A DNA stretch of 64,000 nucleotides from NCBI GenBank assembly GCA_964549105.1, contig CAZJTZ010000016.1, positions 8,241 to 72,240 on the forward strand, read 5' to 3'. Below the pieces are notes generated by a model. The model was given only the letters and a program-made list of their open reading frames with translations. It was not told where the DNA came from and did no database searches. The position numbers were made by a program, and so were the translations under genes. The DNA is from Hydrogenedens sp964549105 (GTDB lineage Bacteria > Hydrogenedentota > Hydrogenedentia > Hydrogenedentales > Hydrogenedentaceae). Shown piece after piece: positions 46,178-55,244 of the stretch. Each line of letters opens with the position of its first letter. Within the stretch, counting starts at the first letter, position 1.

Positions 46178-47651
46178 GAAAGAAAAGAATATGATAGTTT
46201 ATTTTTTTAATTTTTTTAAGAGCAAAGGTTATATATTATTTGTTCTGCCACTGATTTTCCCCCTTTCCTTTTCGTGCGTCCATAAAAACCCGGAAGTATT
46301 TAGGGAAGAGTCTATAAATGAGTTACAAAAGGAATTGGAGGGTCGAGTTCCAGAAAAAGTTAAATCGGAGCAGGAACTGACATTGGACGAGTGTATTCAA
46401 ATTGCCCTGCAGAATAATGCACAGGTAAAAATAGCAGAAATAGAGCGAAAGATTGCGCGTTTAGAGAAAAACATTGCCTTTTCAAACTTTCTACCGCAAG
46501 TTACATCCGATTTTCAAGTAATGTCTTATGACCGGGCACCCAAGGTTAGTATGGGATTTATCTCTACCTCTATGCAGGATAAGACAACCCGAATAGTAGA
46601 TGCCCAATTGCAAATGCCTATCTTTGCACCAGCGACCTGGTTCATATACGATTTACGACAGAAAGGTGTAGATGTAAGTAATCTTGTAAAAGATTATACC
46701 TGCCAAATGATTGCTCTGCAAACAACAGCCCTGTTTTTCCAACTATCTGCACTCGAAAATATGGAAAAATCATTGCAGTTACAATTAGACGCTGCAAATA
46801 AGTTGGTTGAACAAATGAACCATTTCTACGATGAAGGATTAATTACTCAATCGCAGAAAGAACAAACCATTTTATTAAAACAGTCGAAAGAAAGAGACCT
46901 GGCACAGTGTCGAGACGAAATTATTTCTACAAAAGCACAATTAAATACAGTATTGGGAATTTCGCCACTTGAAAAAATAAAGGTAGCAAAAGATACACCT
47001 GTCCCAACTATTGACAAAAGTTTAGAAGATTTAATTTTAGGTGCGTTAAAGAGCCATCCCCAGATATTTTTAGCAGACCAGAAGATATTGGCAAGCGAAG
47101 ATGAGATTCGTCTTGCAATAACGAACTTCCTGCCTGTGATTGGTGGCTTTTCACAATGGCAATATACATCAAGCACAAAATCACTTTATTCACAATCTGT
47201 AGTATCAGGTTTACAGGGGATATTATCACTATTTAGCGGTTTTGCTAATATAAATCAATATAGAATAGCAAAGGCAAGTAGAGGAAAGGCTTTTTTGGAG
47301 AGGGAAGATACTTCTCTATCGCTTATGTCAGGAGTAGTAAGGGCAAAATCGAACTGGGAGCAAGCAAAGGAAGACTTAAAATTAGCAGAACAGGCTTTTA
47401 CTTATTATAAAGAAAAGTTTAGAGAAGCCAACGAGAAATGGAATGAGGGCATGATTACCGAAGCAGATATTGTTTCTGTTCAGGCAGAACTGGGCACTGC
47501 TGAAATAAACCTTATAAATGCCCAGATACAAGAACAACTTGCGTTAGCGTCCTTATGGAATTCTACAGGAAAAACATATATGGGAAATTCAATTTATTAT
47601 GAACCTACAAAAGATACAAATAACAACAAGGAGAAATCCGCAAATGAATAG
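46167..47651 (+). CDS. TolC-family outer-membrane efflux channel
   Basis: The 494-residue protein has an export signal (about 19-38) ending near FSCVHKN, possibly lipidated at Cys, though the lipobox is not standard. Two OEP repeats (about 65-270 and 285-470) have the long heptad helices of TolC. LTLDECIQIALQNNAQVKIAEI and EADIVSVQAELGTAEINLINA are diagnostic. It forms the outer-membrane duct for the RND pump encoded two genes later. It overlaps tetR at its start and the adaptor gene at its end (8 bp), so the genes are coupled. Confidence 0.93.
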   Translation: MKHKKEKNMIVYFFNFFKSKGYILFVLPLIFPLSFSCVHKNPEVFREESINELQKELEGRVPEKVKSEQELTLDECIQIALQNNAQVKIAEIERKIARLEKNIAFSNFLPQVTSDFQVMSYDRAPKVSMGFISTSMQDKTTRIVDAQLQMPIFAPATWFIYDLRQKGVDVSNLVKDYTCQMIALQTTALFFQLSALENMEKSLQLQLDAANKLVEQMNHFYDEGLITQSQKEQTILLKQSKERDLAQCRDEIISTKAQLNTVLGISPLEKIKVAKDTPVPTIDKSLEDLILGALKSHPQIFLADQKILASEDEIRLAITNFLPVIGGFSQWQYTSSTKSLYSQSVVSGLQGILSLFSGFANINQYRIAKASRGKAFLEREDTSLSLMSGVVRAKSNWEQAKEDLKLAEQAFTYYKEKFREANEKWNEGMITEADIVSVQAELGTAEINLINAQIQEQLALASLWNSTGKTYMGNSIYYEPTKDTNNNKEKSANE

Positions 47652-48852
47652 GTCTAAAACAGGAAAAATATTCTACTTTTTTACTATTACACTATTAACT
47701 ATAACCAGTTTGAGTTGTAGCAGCAAAGGTGTAAATGCACAGGGAAAAAAAGGTGATACGGCAAAAAAAGAGGAAGCCTTGCAAACCTTTCCTGTCAGGG
47801 TTATAAAGGCTCAGAAGAGATTGTTCTTAAGAACGGTAGATGCACAAGGGTCAATAGATACTAAAGAGCATGCTGTTGTTTCTGCAAGAATAGGTGGTGT
47901 TCTTACAGACCTATTTGTAGATGAAGGAGATGTCGTAGTTGCAAATCAGACACCTCTATTCCAGATTGATAAAGCCAATGTCGAGCAAGCAGTCGAAATC
48001 TCTAAACAGGACCTGGCTGTGGCACAAAGTGTTATTCTGGAAGCAGATGCCAATTTAGCGAATATGCAGGCTCAGTTTGATAAAGCCAAAGTAGATTATG
48101 AAAGATTTCAAAGACTTTTAGAGAAAAAGGCTGTATCCAAAGATGCCTATGAACTTCAAGAAACAAGATATAAAGCGGCAAAAGCAGGATTAGACCATGC
48201 GTTAGCCGTCTGTCAATTATCAAAAGACCAATTAAAAAAGGCGGAACATGCCCTAAAAATAGCGGAAAAGAATTTATCAGATTCCCTGGTATATGCCCCA
48301 ATATCTGGAAGTATAAGTTATAAATATGTAGAACAAAACGAGTATGTTAGTGGTGGTAAACCCATAGTGAAAATTGACAACCCTGATGTTCTAGAAATGT
48401 CAGTATTCTTACCGTCAGATTACTACCCTTACATCAAAGTAAATGAAACAAAATTGAGAATATCTACATTGACAAGTGAAATTGGGACTTTTGCTGTAAC
48501 ATATAAAAGTCCAACAATTCTACCTAATTTACGGACATTTGAAGTAAAAGCAATTATAGATAAAGGGAATGAGTATGCGGTTGCAGGTGCAATGGTTCAG
48601 GTCTCCGCAATGCTTGACCAACGCGAGAACATAGGTGTCTTAAAACAGTGTGTTGCCACACTGGCAGGGGAAAAGTATATATTCAAAGTAGTTGATAGTA
48701 AAGCAGTAAGGACTGTAGTCGAGCCGGGTTTTGATACAGAAGGTTGGGTTGAAATAGTTAAGGGAGAACTAACGGAAGGTGATATGGTAATTAGCATGGG
48801 GCAAACCTTCATAAAAGATGGACAGCCCGTTCAGGTTTTGGAGGAAAATTAA
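47644..48852 (+). CDS. RND efflux periplasmic adaptor (membrane fusion protein)
   Basis: I start this 402-residue protein at ATG 47644, which has AAGGAG ten bases upstream; the frame extends to 47599 but deeper in the tolC gene. A signal region ending TSLSCSS suggests a lipoprotein anchor. The lipoyl halves are GVLTDLFVDEGDVVVANQTPLFQID and DSLVYAPISGSISYKY, flanking a coiled-coil hairpin (about 115-215). A beta barrel and membrane-proximal domain follow. It bridges the RND permease and the TolC-like channel. Two bases separate it from the permease gene. Confidence 0.93.
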   Translation: MNRSKTGKIFYFFTITLLTITSLSCSSKGVNAQGKKGDTAKKEEALQTFPVRVIKAQKRLFLRTVDAQGSIDTKEHAVVSARIGGVLTDLFVDEGDVVVANQTPLFQIDKANVEQAVEISKQDLAVAQSVILEADANLANMQAQFDKAKVDYERFQRLLEKKAVSKDAYELQETRYKAAKAGLDHALAVCQLSKDQLKKAEHALKIAEKNLSDSLVYAPISGSISYKYVEQNEYVSGGKPIVKIDNPDVLEMSVFLPSDYYPYIKVNETKLRISTLTSEIGTFAVTYKSPTILPNLRTFEVKAIIDKGNEYAVAGAMVQVSAMLDQRENIGVLKQCVATLAGEKYIFKVVDSKAVRTVVEPGFDTEGWVEIVKGELTEGDMVISMGQTFIKDGQPVQVLEEN

Positions 48853-48854
48853 TA

Positions 48855-51800
48855 ATGAATCTCATAGAATTATCAGTTAAAAGACCGGTTGCGATGTCCT
48901 GTCTATTTATAGGACTTACTTTCTTAGGGATAGACGCATATTATAGCATGGGTTTGGAGTTTTTCCCAAACATTGATGTTCCTTATGTAACTGTCATAAC
49001 TGTATATCCAGGGGCAAGTCCAGAAGAAATAGAAACAGATATTGCACGAAGAATAGAAGATGGAGTCCTTACGATTGAAGGATTAAAGCATGTGTCCTCA
49101 ACATGTATGGAAAATGTATGTCAGACCTTTCTCGAGTTTGAGTTGACAGTAGATGTAGATGTTGCTGCTTATGATGTTCGCGAGAAAATAAACCTAATAC
49201 AGAACGACTTCCCGGAAGACGCAGAAGACCCCCAGATAATGAAGTTTGACACCAATGTTATTCCCATTGTAGACCTGGCTTTAACCGGAGATGTCGGGGT
49301 TGGCGAACTTTATGACTATGCAGATAATGAATTGAGAGATAGATTAACTACTATTCAAGGTGTAGCCAATGTCGAATTAGTAGGTGGTGCGGAGAGGGAA
49401 GTCCATGTCTTATTGGATAGAAAGAAACTCGCTGCACGCGGATTAACATCTATGGATGTAATAAGTGCAATTCAACAGGGTGTTAAACTCATTCCAGCAG
49501 GAAGGGTAAAAGAAAAAGGTCTGGAATATTCTGTAAAGTATGATGCTGAATATCATGAGGTAGAAGCATTAAAAACATTACCTATTAAGGCACAGGATGG
49601 TTCTCGCTGTTATATCAAAGATGTTGGAAGAGTAACCTTTAGCAATGAGGAATTACGGCAATCTGCGTATGTAGATGGCAAACCCTGCATTGCAATTCAG
49701 GTGTTAAAACGGGCAGAAGCAAATCCTGTTCAAGTAGTAGATGCTGTTCAAAGTGAGATTGAAAATATTCGTTCATTTTTACCACCGGGTATGGATTTAG
49801 TCTGGATAAATGATGATGCTATTTTTATCAGAGCAAGTATTAACGATACCATAACTAACATTATTCAGGGTATTATACTTACAGCAGTAATCCTTTTTCT
49901 CTTTTTATACAATATAAGATTGACTTTTATTGTTGCTATCACCATGCCACTGACAATTATTATTGGATTATTTTTCATAAGTGTTTTGGGATATACAATA
50001 AATGTCATTACACTGATGTCTATGGGGCTTTCTGTCGGTATACTTGTAACAAATTCAATTGTAGTGTTAGAAAGTATCATGACTGAGTTCAACAAAACTC
50101 ATGACCCCAAAGAAGCAGCAATAAAAGGGGCAAGTGGCGTTTTTATCGCAGTGGCAGGAAGTGCAGGAACAAATCTGGTAGTACTATTTCCTATTGCAGT
50201 TATGGGTTCCCATGTAGGGATGATTTTAGCCCCCTTTGCATGGACGATGATTATTCTGACAGCCGTATCATTATTTATTTCGTTCACTTTAACCCCTATT
50301 CTTGCTTCAATTCTCCTTAAATCCACTCAGAAGCATAGATTGTTATCTCGCATCGAGCAAGTATTTAATAAAGGTCTGGATTTCGTTAGAAGAGGTTATG
50401 TCAGATTATTAAGATTTTTTGAACATAGACGCTATGCCGCCACAATATTTGTAATTTTAGTTGTTGCTATTTTTATTCATTGTCTTACATTAGTTCCTAA
50501 AATGGGCTTTGGCTTTTTTGAAGATGCTGACCGTGGCACTCTGTTTATAAGACTTGAATATCCTACCCACTATAACCTGAATAATACCATTAGTAGAGTA
50601 AAGGAAATAGAAGAAAAAGTTAAAAATTTGCCGCACCTACGACATGTGGTAACAACCGTTGGAAAGGTCCAGGGTGTTTTGGGTATGAGTTCTGAAGGTG
50701 TGTATCTTGCTCAAATACTACTTGTATTTACACAGAAAACAGAAAGACCTGATATGTTAGTTTTCGATATAAGGGAACAGGTTGAAGATATGCTCAAAGA
50801 CCATCTTGATTCTCTACACCGTGTTACAATTCCCGGTGGGACTGGCGGGGAAATGGTGTCTATTCAACTGGAAATCTCAGGCGAGAATAGAGATGAACTT
50901 CAAAATATAGTAACAAGATTAGGTGACCATGCAAAGAATTTGGATATACTTACAGATATTGATACCAGCGTTAGATTGGGTAGACCTGAATTAAGAATAT
51001 ACCCTAATAAACCATTACTTGCCGATTTAAACTTCTCTCCATTAATTTTAGGAATGCTTTTGCGTGGAAACCTTGAAGGTATTACTGCGGGAACCTACAA
51101 GGAAGAAGGTAGAAACTATGATATCGTAGTCAAGTTTGAAGAAGAAGAAGGCAAAAATCAAGTTGAAAACTTTTTACTTCCAGGTGTGCCAGGAAACCCT
51201 GTGAATTTAACTGCTGTGGCTAATATAAAAGAAGATGTTGCTCCTGTCACAGTTTTAAGGAAAGATAAAAGACGGGTGGAGAAGTTGTTTGCAGGTGTGG
51301 TTCATAAACAGCCATTAGGGACCGCTATAAATGAATTAAAGGATGTAATAGATAAATATGGTCAATTACCTCAAGGATACAACTATTTCTTTGCTGGAAT
51401 ACCCGAAATTATGGCAGAAGCACAGCAAGAATTTGCACGGGCGGGTTTGATAGCTTTGGTGCTGATTATACTTGTTCTAGCCGCACTACTTGAATCCTTT
51501 AAACAACCTTTCTTTATATTGATAACCTTGCCGTTAGGGTTAATAGGTGTAATCTGGGCATTGTATCTTACTGGTTTTTCATTATCTATGTTTGTTTTAC
51601 TCGGGCTTGTTATGTTGTCAGGGATTGTAGTAAATAACGCCATTCTTATTATAGATGAATTAAATCAAATTGTGGCTGCTGGCAATGTTCCAAGACACAA
51701 AGCAATGATAAAAGCAGCAGCAGACCAGTTAAGACCTATTATAATGATTACCATTGCTGCCTTTGGTGGTATGCTCCCATTAGCAATAGGAACAGGACTT

Positions 51801-51953
51801 GGAAGTGAAATGCGAGTTGATTTGGGTATTTCAAGCATAGGCGGTATTGTTATTAGTGGTGTTTTAACCCTTATTGTTATACCTATTGTATATGATATGT
51901 TTACTCGTGGTAAATTAGAAGGAAAAGAAGATATTAATATTAACAACAAATAA
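48855..51953 (+). CDS. RND efflux permease (AcrB/HAE1-like) without the proton-relay residues
   Basis: This 1032-residue protein has twelve membrane helices and two large periplasmic loops, the AcrB layout. The N-terminus NLIELSVKRPVAM and VTVYPGASPEEIE-type motifs are standard. In helix 4 the Asp-Asp pair (AcrB D407/D408) is replaced by Thr399-Asn400 in ILVTNSIVVLES, and in helix 10 the Lys (K940) by Asn927 in VVNNAILIID. The helix-11 Arg (LRPI) is kept. A classical proton relay is therefore not evident. The pump may use another ion or mechanism, or be a less common RND subclass. Substrate is unknown. The operon order is tetR-tolC-adaptor-permease. Confidence 0.93.
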   Translation: MNLIELSVKRPVAMSCLFIGLTFLGIDAYYSMGLEFFPNIDVPYVTVITVYPGASPEEIETDIARRIEDGVLTIEGLKHVSSTCMENVCQTFLEFELTVDVDVAAYDVREKINLIQNDFPEDAEDPQIMKFDTNVIPIVDLALTGDVGVGELYDYADNELRDRLTTIQGVANVELVGGAEREVHVLLDRKKLAARGLTSMDVISAIQQGVKLIPAGRVKEKGLEYSVKYDAEYHEVEALKTLPIKAQDGSRCYIKDVGRVTFSNEELRQSAYVDGKPCIAIQVLKRAEANPVQVVDAVQSEIENIRSFLPPGMDLVWINDDAIFIRASINDTITNIIQGIILTAVILFLFLYNIRLTFIVAITMPLTIIIGLFFISVLGYTINVITLMSMGLSVGILVTNSIVVLESIMTEFNKTHDPKEAAIKGASGVFIAVAGSAGTNLVVLFPIAVMGSHVGMILAPFAWTMIILTAVSLFISFTLTPILASILLKSTQKHRLLSRIEQVFNKGLDFVRRGYVRLLRFFEHRRYAATIFVILVVAIFIHCLTLVPKMGFGFFEDADRGTLFIRLEYPTHYNLNNTISRVKEIEEKVKNLPHLRHVVTTVGKVQGVLGMSSEGVYLAQILLVFTQKTERPDMLVFDIREQVEDMLKDHLDSLHRVTIPGGTGGEMVSIQLEISGENRDELQNIVTRLGDHAKNLDILTDIDTSVRLGRPELRIYPNKPLLADLNFSPLILGMLLRGNLEGITAGTYKEEGRNYDIVVKFEEEEGKNQVENFLLPGVPGNPVNLTAVANIKEDVAPVTVLRKDKRRVEKLFAGVVHKQPLGTAINELKDVIDKYGQLPQGYNYFFAGIPEIMAEAQQEFARAGLIALVLIILVLAALLESFKQPFFILITLPLGLIGVIWALYLTGFSLSMFVLLGLVMLSGIVVNNAILIIDELNQIVAAGNVPRHKAMIKAAADQLRPIIMITIAAFGGMLPLAIGTGLGSEMRVDLGISSIGGIVISGVLTLIVIPIVYDMFTRGKLEGKEDININNK

Positions 51954-51976
51954 CAAAGATTTCTGATAAACGGCTA

Positions 51977-53752
51977 ATGGGTATAACTTACCTCTGCGCG
52001 GTGCTACTTACTGTTCAAGCAGTTTTACCAGACTATATATTTTCAGATGAACAAACAAATCTAATATGGCTCTCTTCAGATTCATCAGTTCAAAAGAGAG
52101 TAATAGTAAATGAATCTCTTCAAAATTACTTTTTTATTGAAGTTTCAGAGAATAATGAAGGAAATCAATGGCACTCTATATATTATGATATACCGATGGA
52201 AAGTGAGCAGTTTATTGCCACTATTGCTTATGTCAAATTGCTCTGGAAAAAGGATTCAACCGGTGTAGGGCTTACCCTGAGTTTTATTAATAAAAATAAT
52301 GAGAGGATTGATTACACAGAAGAGAGACTCACAGAACCTACATCATCTCTTGTGCCAATAAAAATATACACAAAAACACCTCCGAACACGGTTAAGGTAA
52401 GGGTCTCTTTATTCATACACAATCAAGGTGCGATGGAATGTATAGAACCTACTGTTTTTTGCCCAATTGTAAAATATCCGGAAGATAATGAACCAATAAA
52501 TTTGGATATTAGTAAGAAGCCGTTCAAGAATCGCTTAATAGGGTTTGGTGCTGAAGATGACGCCCGATTTTATGATGATAACAATCGTCAGGGTGGAGTA
52601 GACGAAAAAGCAATAGAACTTCGCAAAAAAAGATTGACAGAATTGCGACCTGATTGGGTAAGGACTTTTGTGTGGTTCAAAGATTGGAATCCAACCGATG
52701 ATGGAGTAACATTTACCTTCGATACCGATGGTATGCAAAGCCTATACAAAACGCTTCAAGAATATAAAGACTTAAATACAGAAGTTAATATAACCTGTGT
52801 AACCTGGGGTATGATTGAAGCATGGAAGGATATGGATAACAGGGTAAATTCAATTATTGCCTTGCTAAACTATCTCATCAAAACAAGGAAGTTTGATAAT
52901 ATCAAATACTTCACTTTAACCAACGAACCCAACTATTTTTTTGATATAAAAGAAGACCGTTTCAAGCAATTTGCTGAATATCACAAAATATTAAAAGAAA
53001 AGTTCAAAAAAGATGGTTTGAATATCAAAATAATCGGTAGTGATGATGCTATGGGAACGGATTGGCTTGTTTCATGCCTTACAGATAAAGATTGTCATAA
53101 TATAGCAGATTTATGGGCTTCACATTTCTATTGGCACTACACCACTTCCTATTTTGCTCAGGAACTATTTAAGGAACGAATCAAACTCCTAAAAGAATAC
53201 GGTTCTGGCAGAAAACCATTTACAGTTACAGAATTTGGCATAACAGACACCAGATTTGCTCCTCCTACAATTAATCCTATTATGTCAGAATATAAAGGAG
53301 CACTCTACACATGTTCCGCCTTTATAGATGGCTTAAATCAAGGTGTATCTGGTAATTGTATCTGGTGTCTTCAAGAAGTGAGATATGTTGGATGTGTAGA
53401 GCCTATGAGGTTGGGCTTATGGGGGTATGCAGATAAAAATTGGAGACTATTTCCAATATATGATGTAATAAAGATGTTCACCAACAATACAAACCGTGGC
53501 GATAAAATATATCCCATTGAGAGTTCCAATCCTGTTTTTTTCAAGTGCGTTAAGATTGGAGACAAAATACTTTGGGCAAATCTATGCGAAAAACAACTAA
53601 AAATAATACTTCCAAATAAAAACAAACATAAAACAATGTATTGCTATACGAAGAAAATTGTAGATGGGTATGATAGCGTCGAACGAAATCAACTACAACT
53701 TTTAGATGGCATAGCAAAGATACCACCTGAAAGTTTCGGCGTAATAGAGTGA
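51977..53752 (+). CDS. Secreted glycoside hydrolase-like protein, clan GH-A type
   Basis: This 591-residue protein starts with a short hydrophobic segment that may be a signal. An N-terminal beta domain (about 28-170) resembles a carbohydrate-binding module. A TIM barrel follows (about 185-510). Glu317 in YFTLTNEPNYFF (acid/base) and Glu419 in FTVTEFGITD (nucleophile) stand at the ends of strands 4 and 7, as in retaining clan GH-A enzymes such as GH5, GH39 and GH30. No exact family could be chosen. The C-terminal domain is beta-rich. It is 24 bp after the RND permease and could share that transcript, and it converges on the M24 peptidase gene. Confidence 0.75.
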   Translation: MGITYLCAVLLTVQAVLPDYIFSDEQTNLIWLSSDSSVQKRVIVNESLQNYFFIEVSENNEGNQWHSIYYDIPMESEQFIATIAYVKLLWKKDSTGVGLTLSFINKNNERIDYTEERLTEPTSSLVPIKIYTKTPPNTVKVRVSLFIHNQGAMECIEPTVFCPIVKYPEDNEPINLDISKKPFKNRLIGFGAEDDARFYDDNNRQGGVDEKAIELRKKRLTELRPDWVRTFVWFKDWNPTDDGVTFTFDTDGMQSLYKTLQEYKDLNTEVNITCVTWGMIEAWKDMDNRVNSIIALLNYLIKTRKFDNIKYFTLTNEPNYFFDIKEDRFKQFAEYHKILKEKFKKDGLNIKIIGSDDAMGTDWLVSCLTDKDCHNIADLWASHFYWHYTTSYFAQELFKERIKLLKEYGSGRKPFTVTEFGITDTRFAPPTINPIMSEYKGALYTCSAFIDGLNQGVSGNCIWCLQEVRYVGCVEPMRLGLWGYADKNWRLFPIYDVIKMFTNNTNRGDKIYPIESSNPVFFKCVKIGDKILWANLCEKQLKIILPNKNKHKTMYCYTKKIVDGYDSVERNQLQLLDGIAKIPPESFGVIE

Positions 53753-53758
53753 GAAAAG

Positions 53759-54856
53759 TTAAGGGGGAAGAATGATGTGAAGGCGTTCTTTGTCGGAGGT
53801 GGTCAATCTTTCATAGCCTTTTGAAGTAATCAAAACAGTATCCTCTATTCGAACACCTCCCTTATTTGCAATATAAATTCCAGGCTCGACAGTGACTACA
53901 TTGCCCTCTTTTAATATGTAATCACTATCTTTGTTTAATCTGGGTAATTCATGAATTTCCAGTCCTACACCATGTCCTAAACCATGCCCAAAATAATCTC
54001 CAAAACCTTTACTGGATATAATTTCTCGGGCAACATTGTCAACATCATTTGCTTTGACTCCTGGACCCAATGTGGACAGGGCTTTTAACTGAGCAGAAAG
54101 AACCGTATCATAAATATCCAAAATCTGTGTGTCTCGTTCAACACCACAAAAGAATGTTCGTGTCAAGTCTGAACAATACCCTTCATAAATACAGCCACAA
54201 TCTATAAGAATGATATCGTCCCTGTTTAATTTCTTATCCGTGGGTTTTCCATGGGGAAGAGAAGAGTTTTTTCCAAATAACACAATGGTATCAAATGCAG
54301 ACCCATCTGCACCATTTAAGCGAAACTCATAGTCAATTCTTGCCGCAATTTCTCTCTCTGTAACACCTTTTTTAAGAAAATTGAGACAATCATAAACACT
54401 TTTTTCAGTTATCTTACACGCCGTTCTAATCTTTTCAATTTCGGTTTCATCTTTGACCATGCGAAGTTTATAAAGTTCATCTTTTATAGACACCAATTCA
54501 ATAGGGCAATTCTGTTGCAATCTTTCTGCCAGTTCCAGATTTATTCTTTCTGGATTTACCCCTATCTTTTTAAGATTTAGCATATTAATAATGCCAAAAA
54601 CTTCCTTTTCTATATTTCCCTGTATTATGTGGATTGAAAAGTTAAAAACTTCCTTTCTGGCTTGTTCATCGTACCGCGGGTCAGAAATAAAATACCTGTC
54701 AGTTTGAGTAATAAGTATTGCCGAATCTAACCCTGTAAAACCTGAAAAATAACGGGTTTCAATTGGACAAAAAGTTAAAAAAGCGTTACAATCATGCTGA
54801 GTTAAAATATCTCGAATATAGTTGGTTCTTTTTAAGTAAATATTTTCATTACTCAT
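53759..54856 (-). CDS. M24-family metallopeptidase (Xaa-Pro aminopeptidase)
   Basis: This 365-residue cytoplasmic peptidase has the creatinase-like N-terminal domain (about 1-130) and the pita-bread catalytic domain. Metal ligands are Asp219 (LIDCGC), Asp230 (CSDLTRTFF), His295 (GHGLGHGVG), Glu324 (VEPGIYI) and Glu338 (RIEDTV). His202 in LPHGKP helps the active site. The sequence fits aminopeptidase P/YpdF-like enzymes that release N-terminal residues before proline. No function-specific neighbour is seen. It converges with the GH gene, six bases apart. Confidence 0.93.
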   Translation of the reverse strand: MSNENIYLKRTNYIRDILTQHDCNAFLTFCPIETRYFSGFTGLDSAILITQTDRYFISDPRYDEQARKEVFNFSIHIIQGNIEKEVFGIINMLNLKKIGVNPERINLELAERLQQNCPIELVSIKDELYKLRMVKDETEIEKIRTACKITEKSVYDCLNFLKKGVTEREIAARIDYEFRLNGADGSAFDTIVLFGKNSSLPHGKPTDKKLNRDDIILIDCGCIYEGYCSDLTRTFFCGVERDTQILDIYDTVLSAQLKALSTLGPGVKANDVDNVAREIISSKGFGDYFGHGLGHGVGLEIHELPRLNKDSDYILKEGNVVTVEPGIYIANKGGVRIEDTVLITSKGYERLTTSDKERLHIILPP

Positions 54857-55244
54857 AGGTAAAGCCCTTAATATTACAACTAAATATTTAATTTTGGTGA
54901 TTATTTATTATAAGCCACTTTGGTTGATTTCTTTAATTTATTTAAACTTTGAAGTATCAAATCAAATAGATCTTCTTCTCTATGTTTATACCTGAATTCT
55001 AATGCTTTTAAGTAAAAAATAAACTTTTCCTTATTTATTAATATGTAATTATTTTTAAGTGTTTTTGCTTCTTTTGAGTTAGCGAAATAGACTCAAATTG
55101 AGTTTTTATCCAGCACCCACTAACATGTTGTTTATCTTTTATTTAGTAGAAAGGTTACTAAAACGGAACAGTTATCAATAGGGTATCGCGGGAAGTATTC
55201 TACCCGCGATACCTTTCATCAGGAGACAGTATAAAAGTTAAATA
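54857..55244. other. Gene-free gap with one hairpin
   Basis: This 388-bp gap lies upstream of the M24 peptidase gene and downstream of the GH78 gene, both on the minus strand. I see no reading frame with gene-like features and no RNA gene. It must hold the peptidase promoter and contains the hairpin at 55182-55213. Most of it is AT-rich filler. Confidence 0.6.
55182..55213 (-). terminator. GC-rich hairpin downstream of the GH78 gene
   Basis: GGTATCGCGGG (55182-55192) and CCCGCGATACC (55203-55213) form a perfect 11-bp stem with a 10-base loop, about 32 bases after the GH78 stop on the minus strand. It is GC-rich in AT-rich surroundings, so it is unlikely to be chance. There is no T-run after it, so it may be a rho-dependent or mRNA-stabilising structure rather than a simple terminator. 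Confidence 0.5.

Noticed and set aside
46233..46280. Standard lipobox in the TolC-like protein
   Set aside because: LSFSC does not match the lipobox at -3, so I noted it only as possible.
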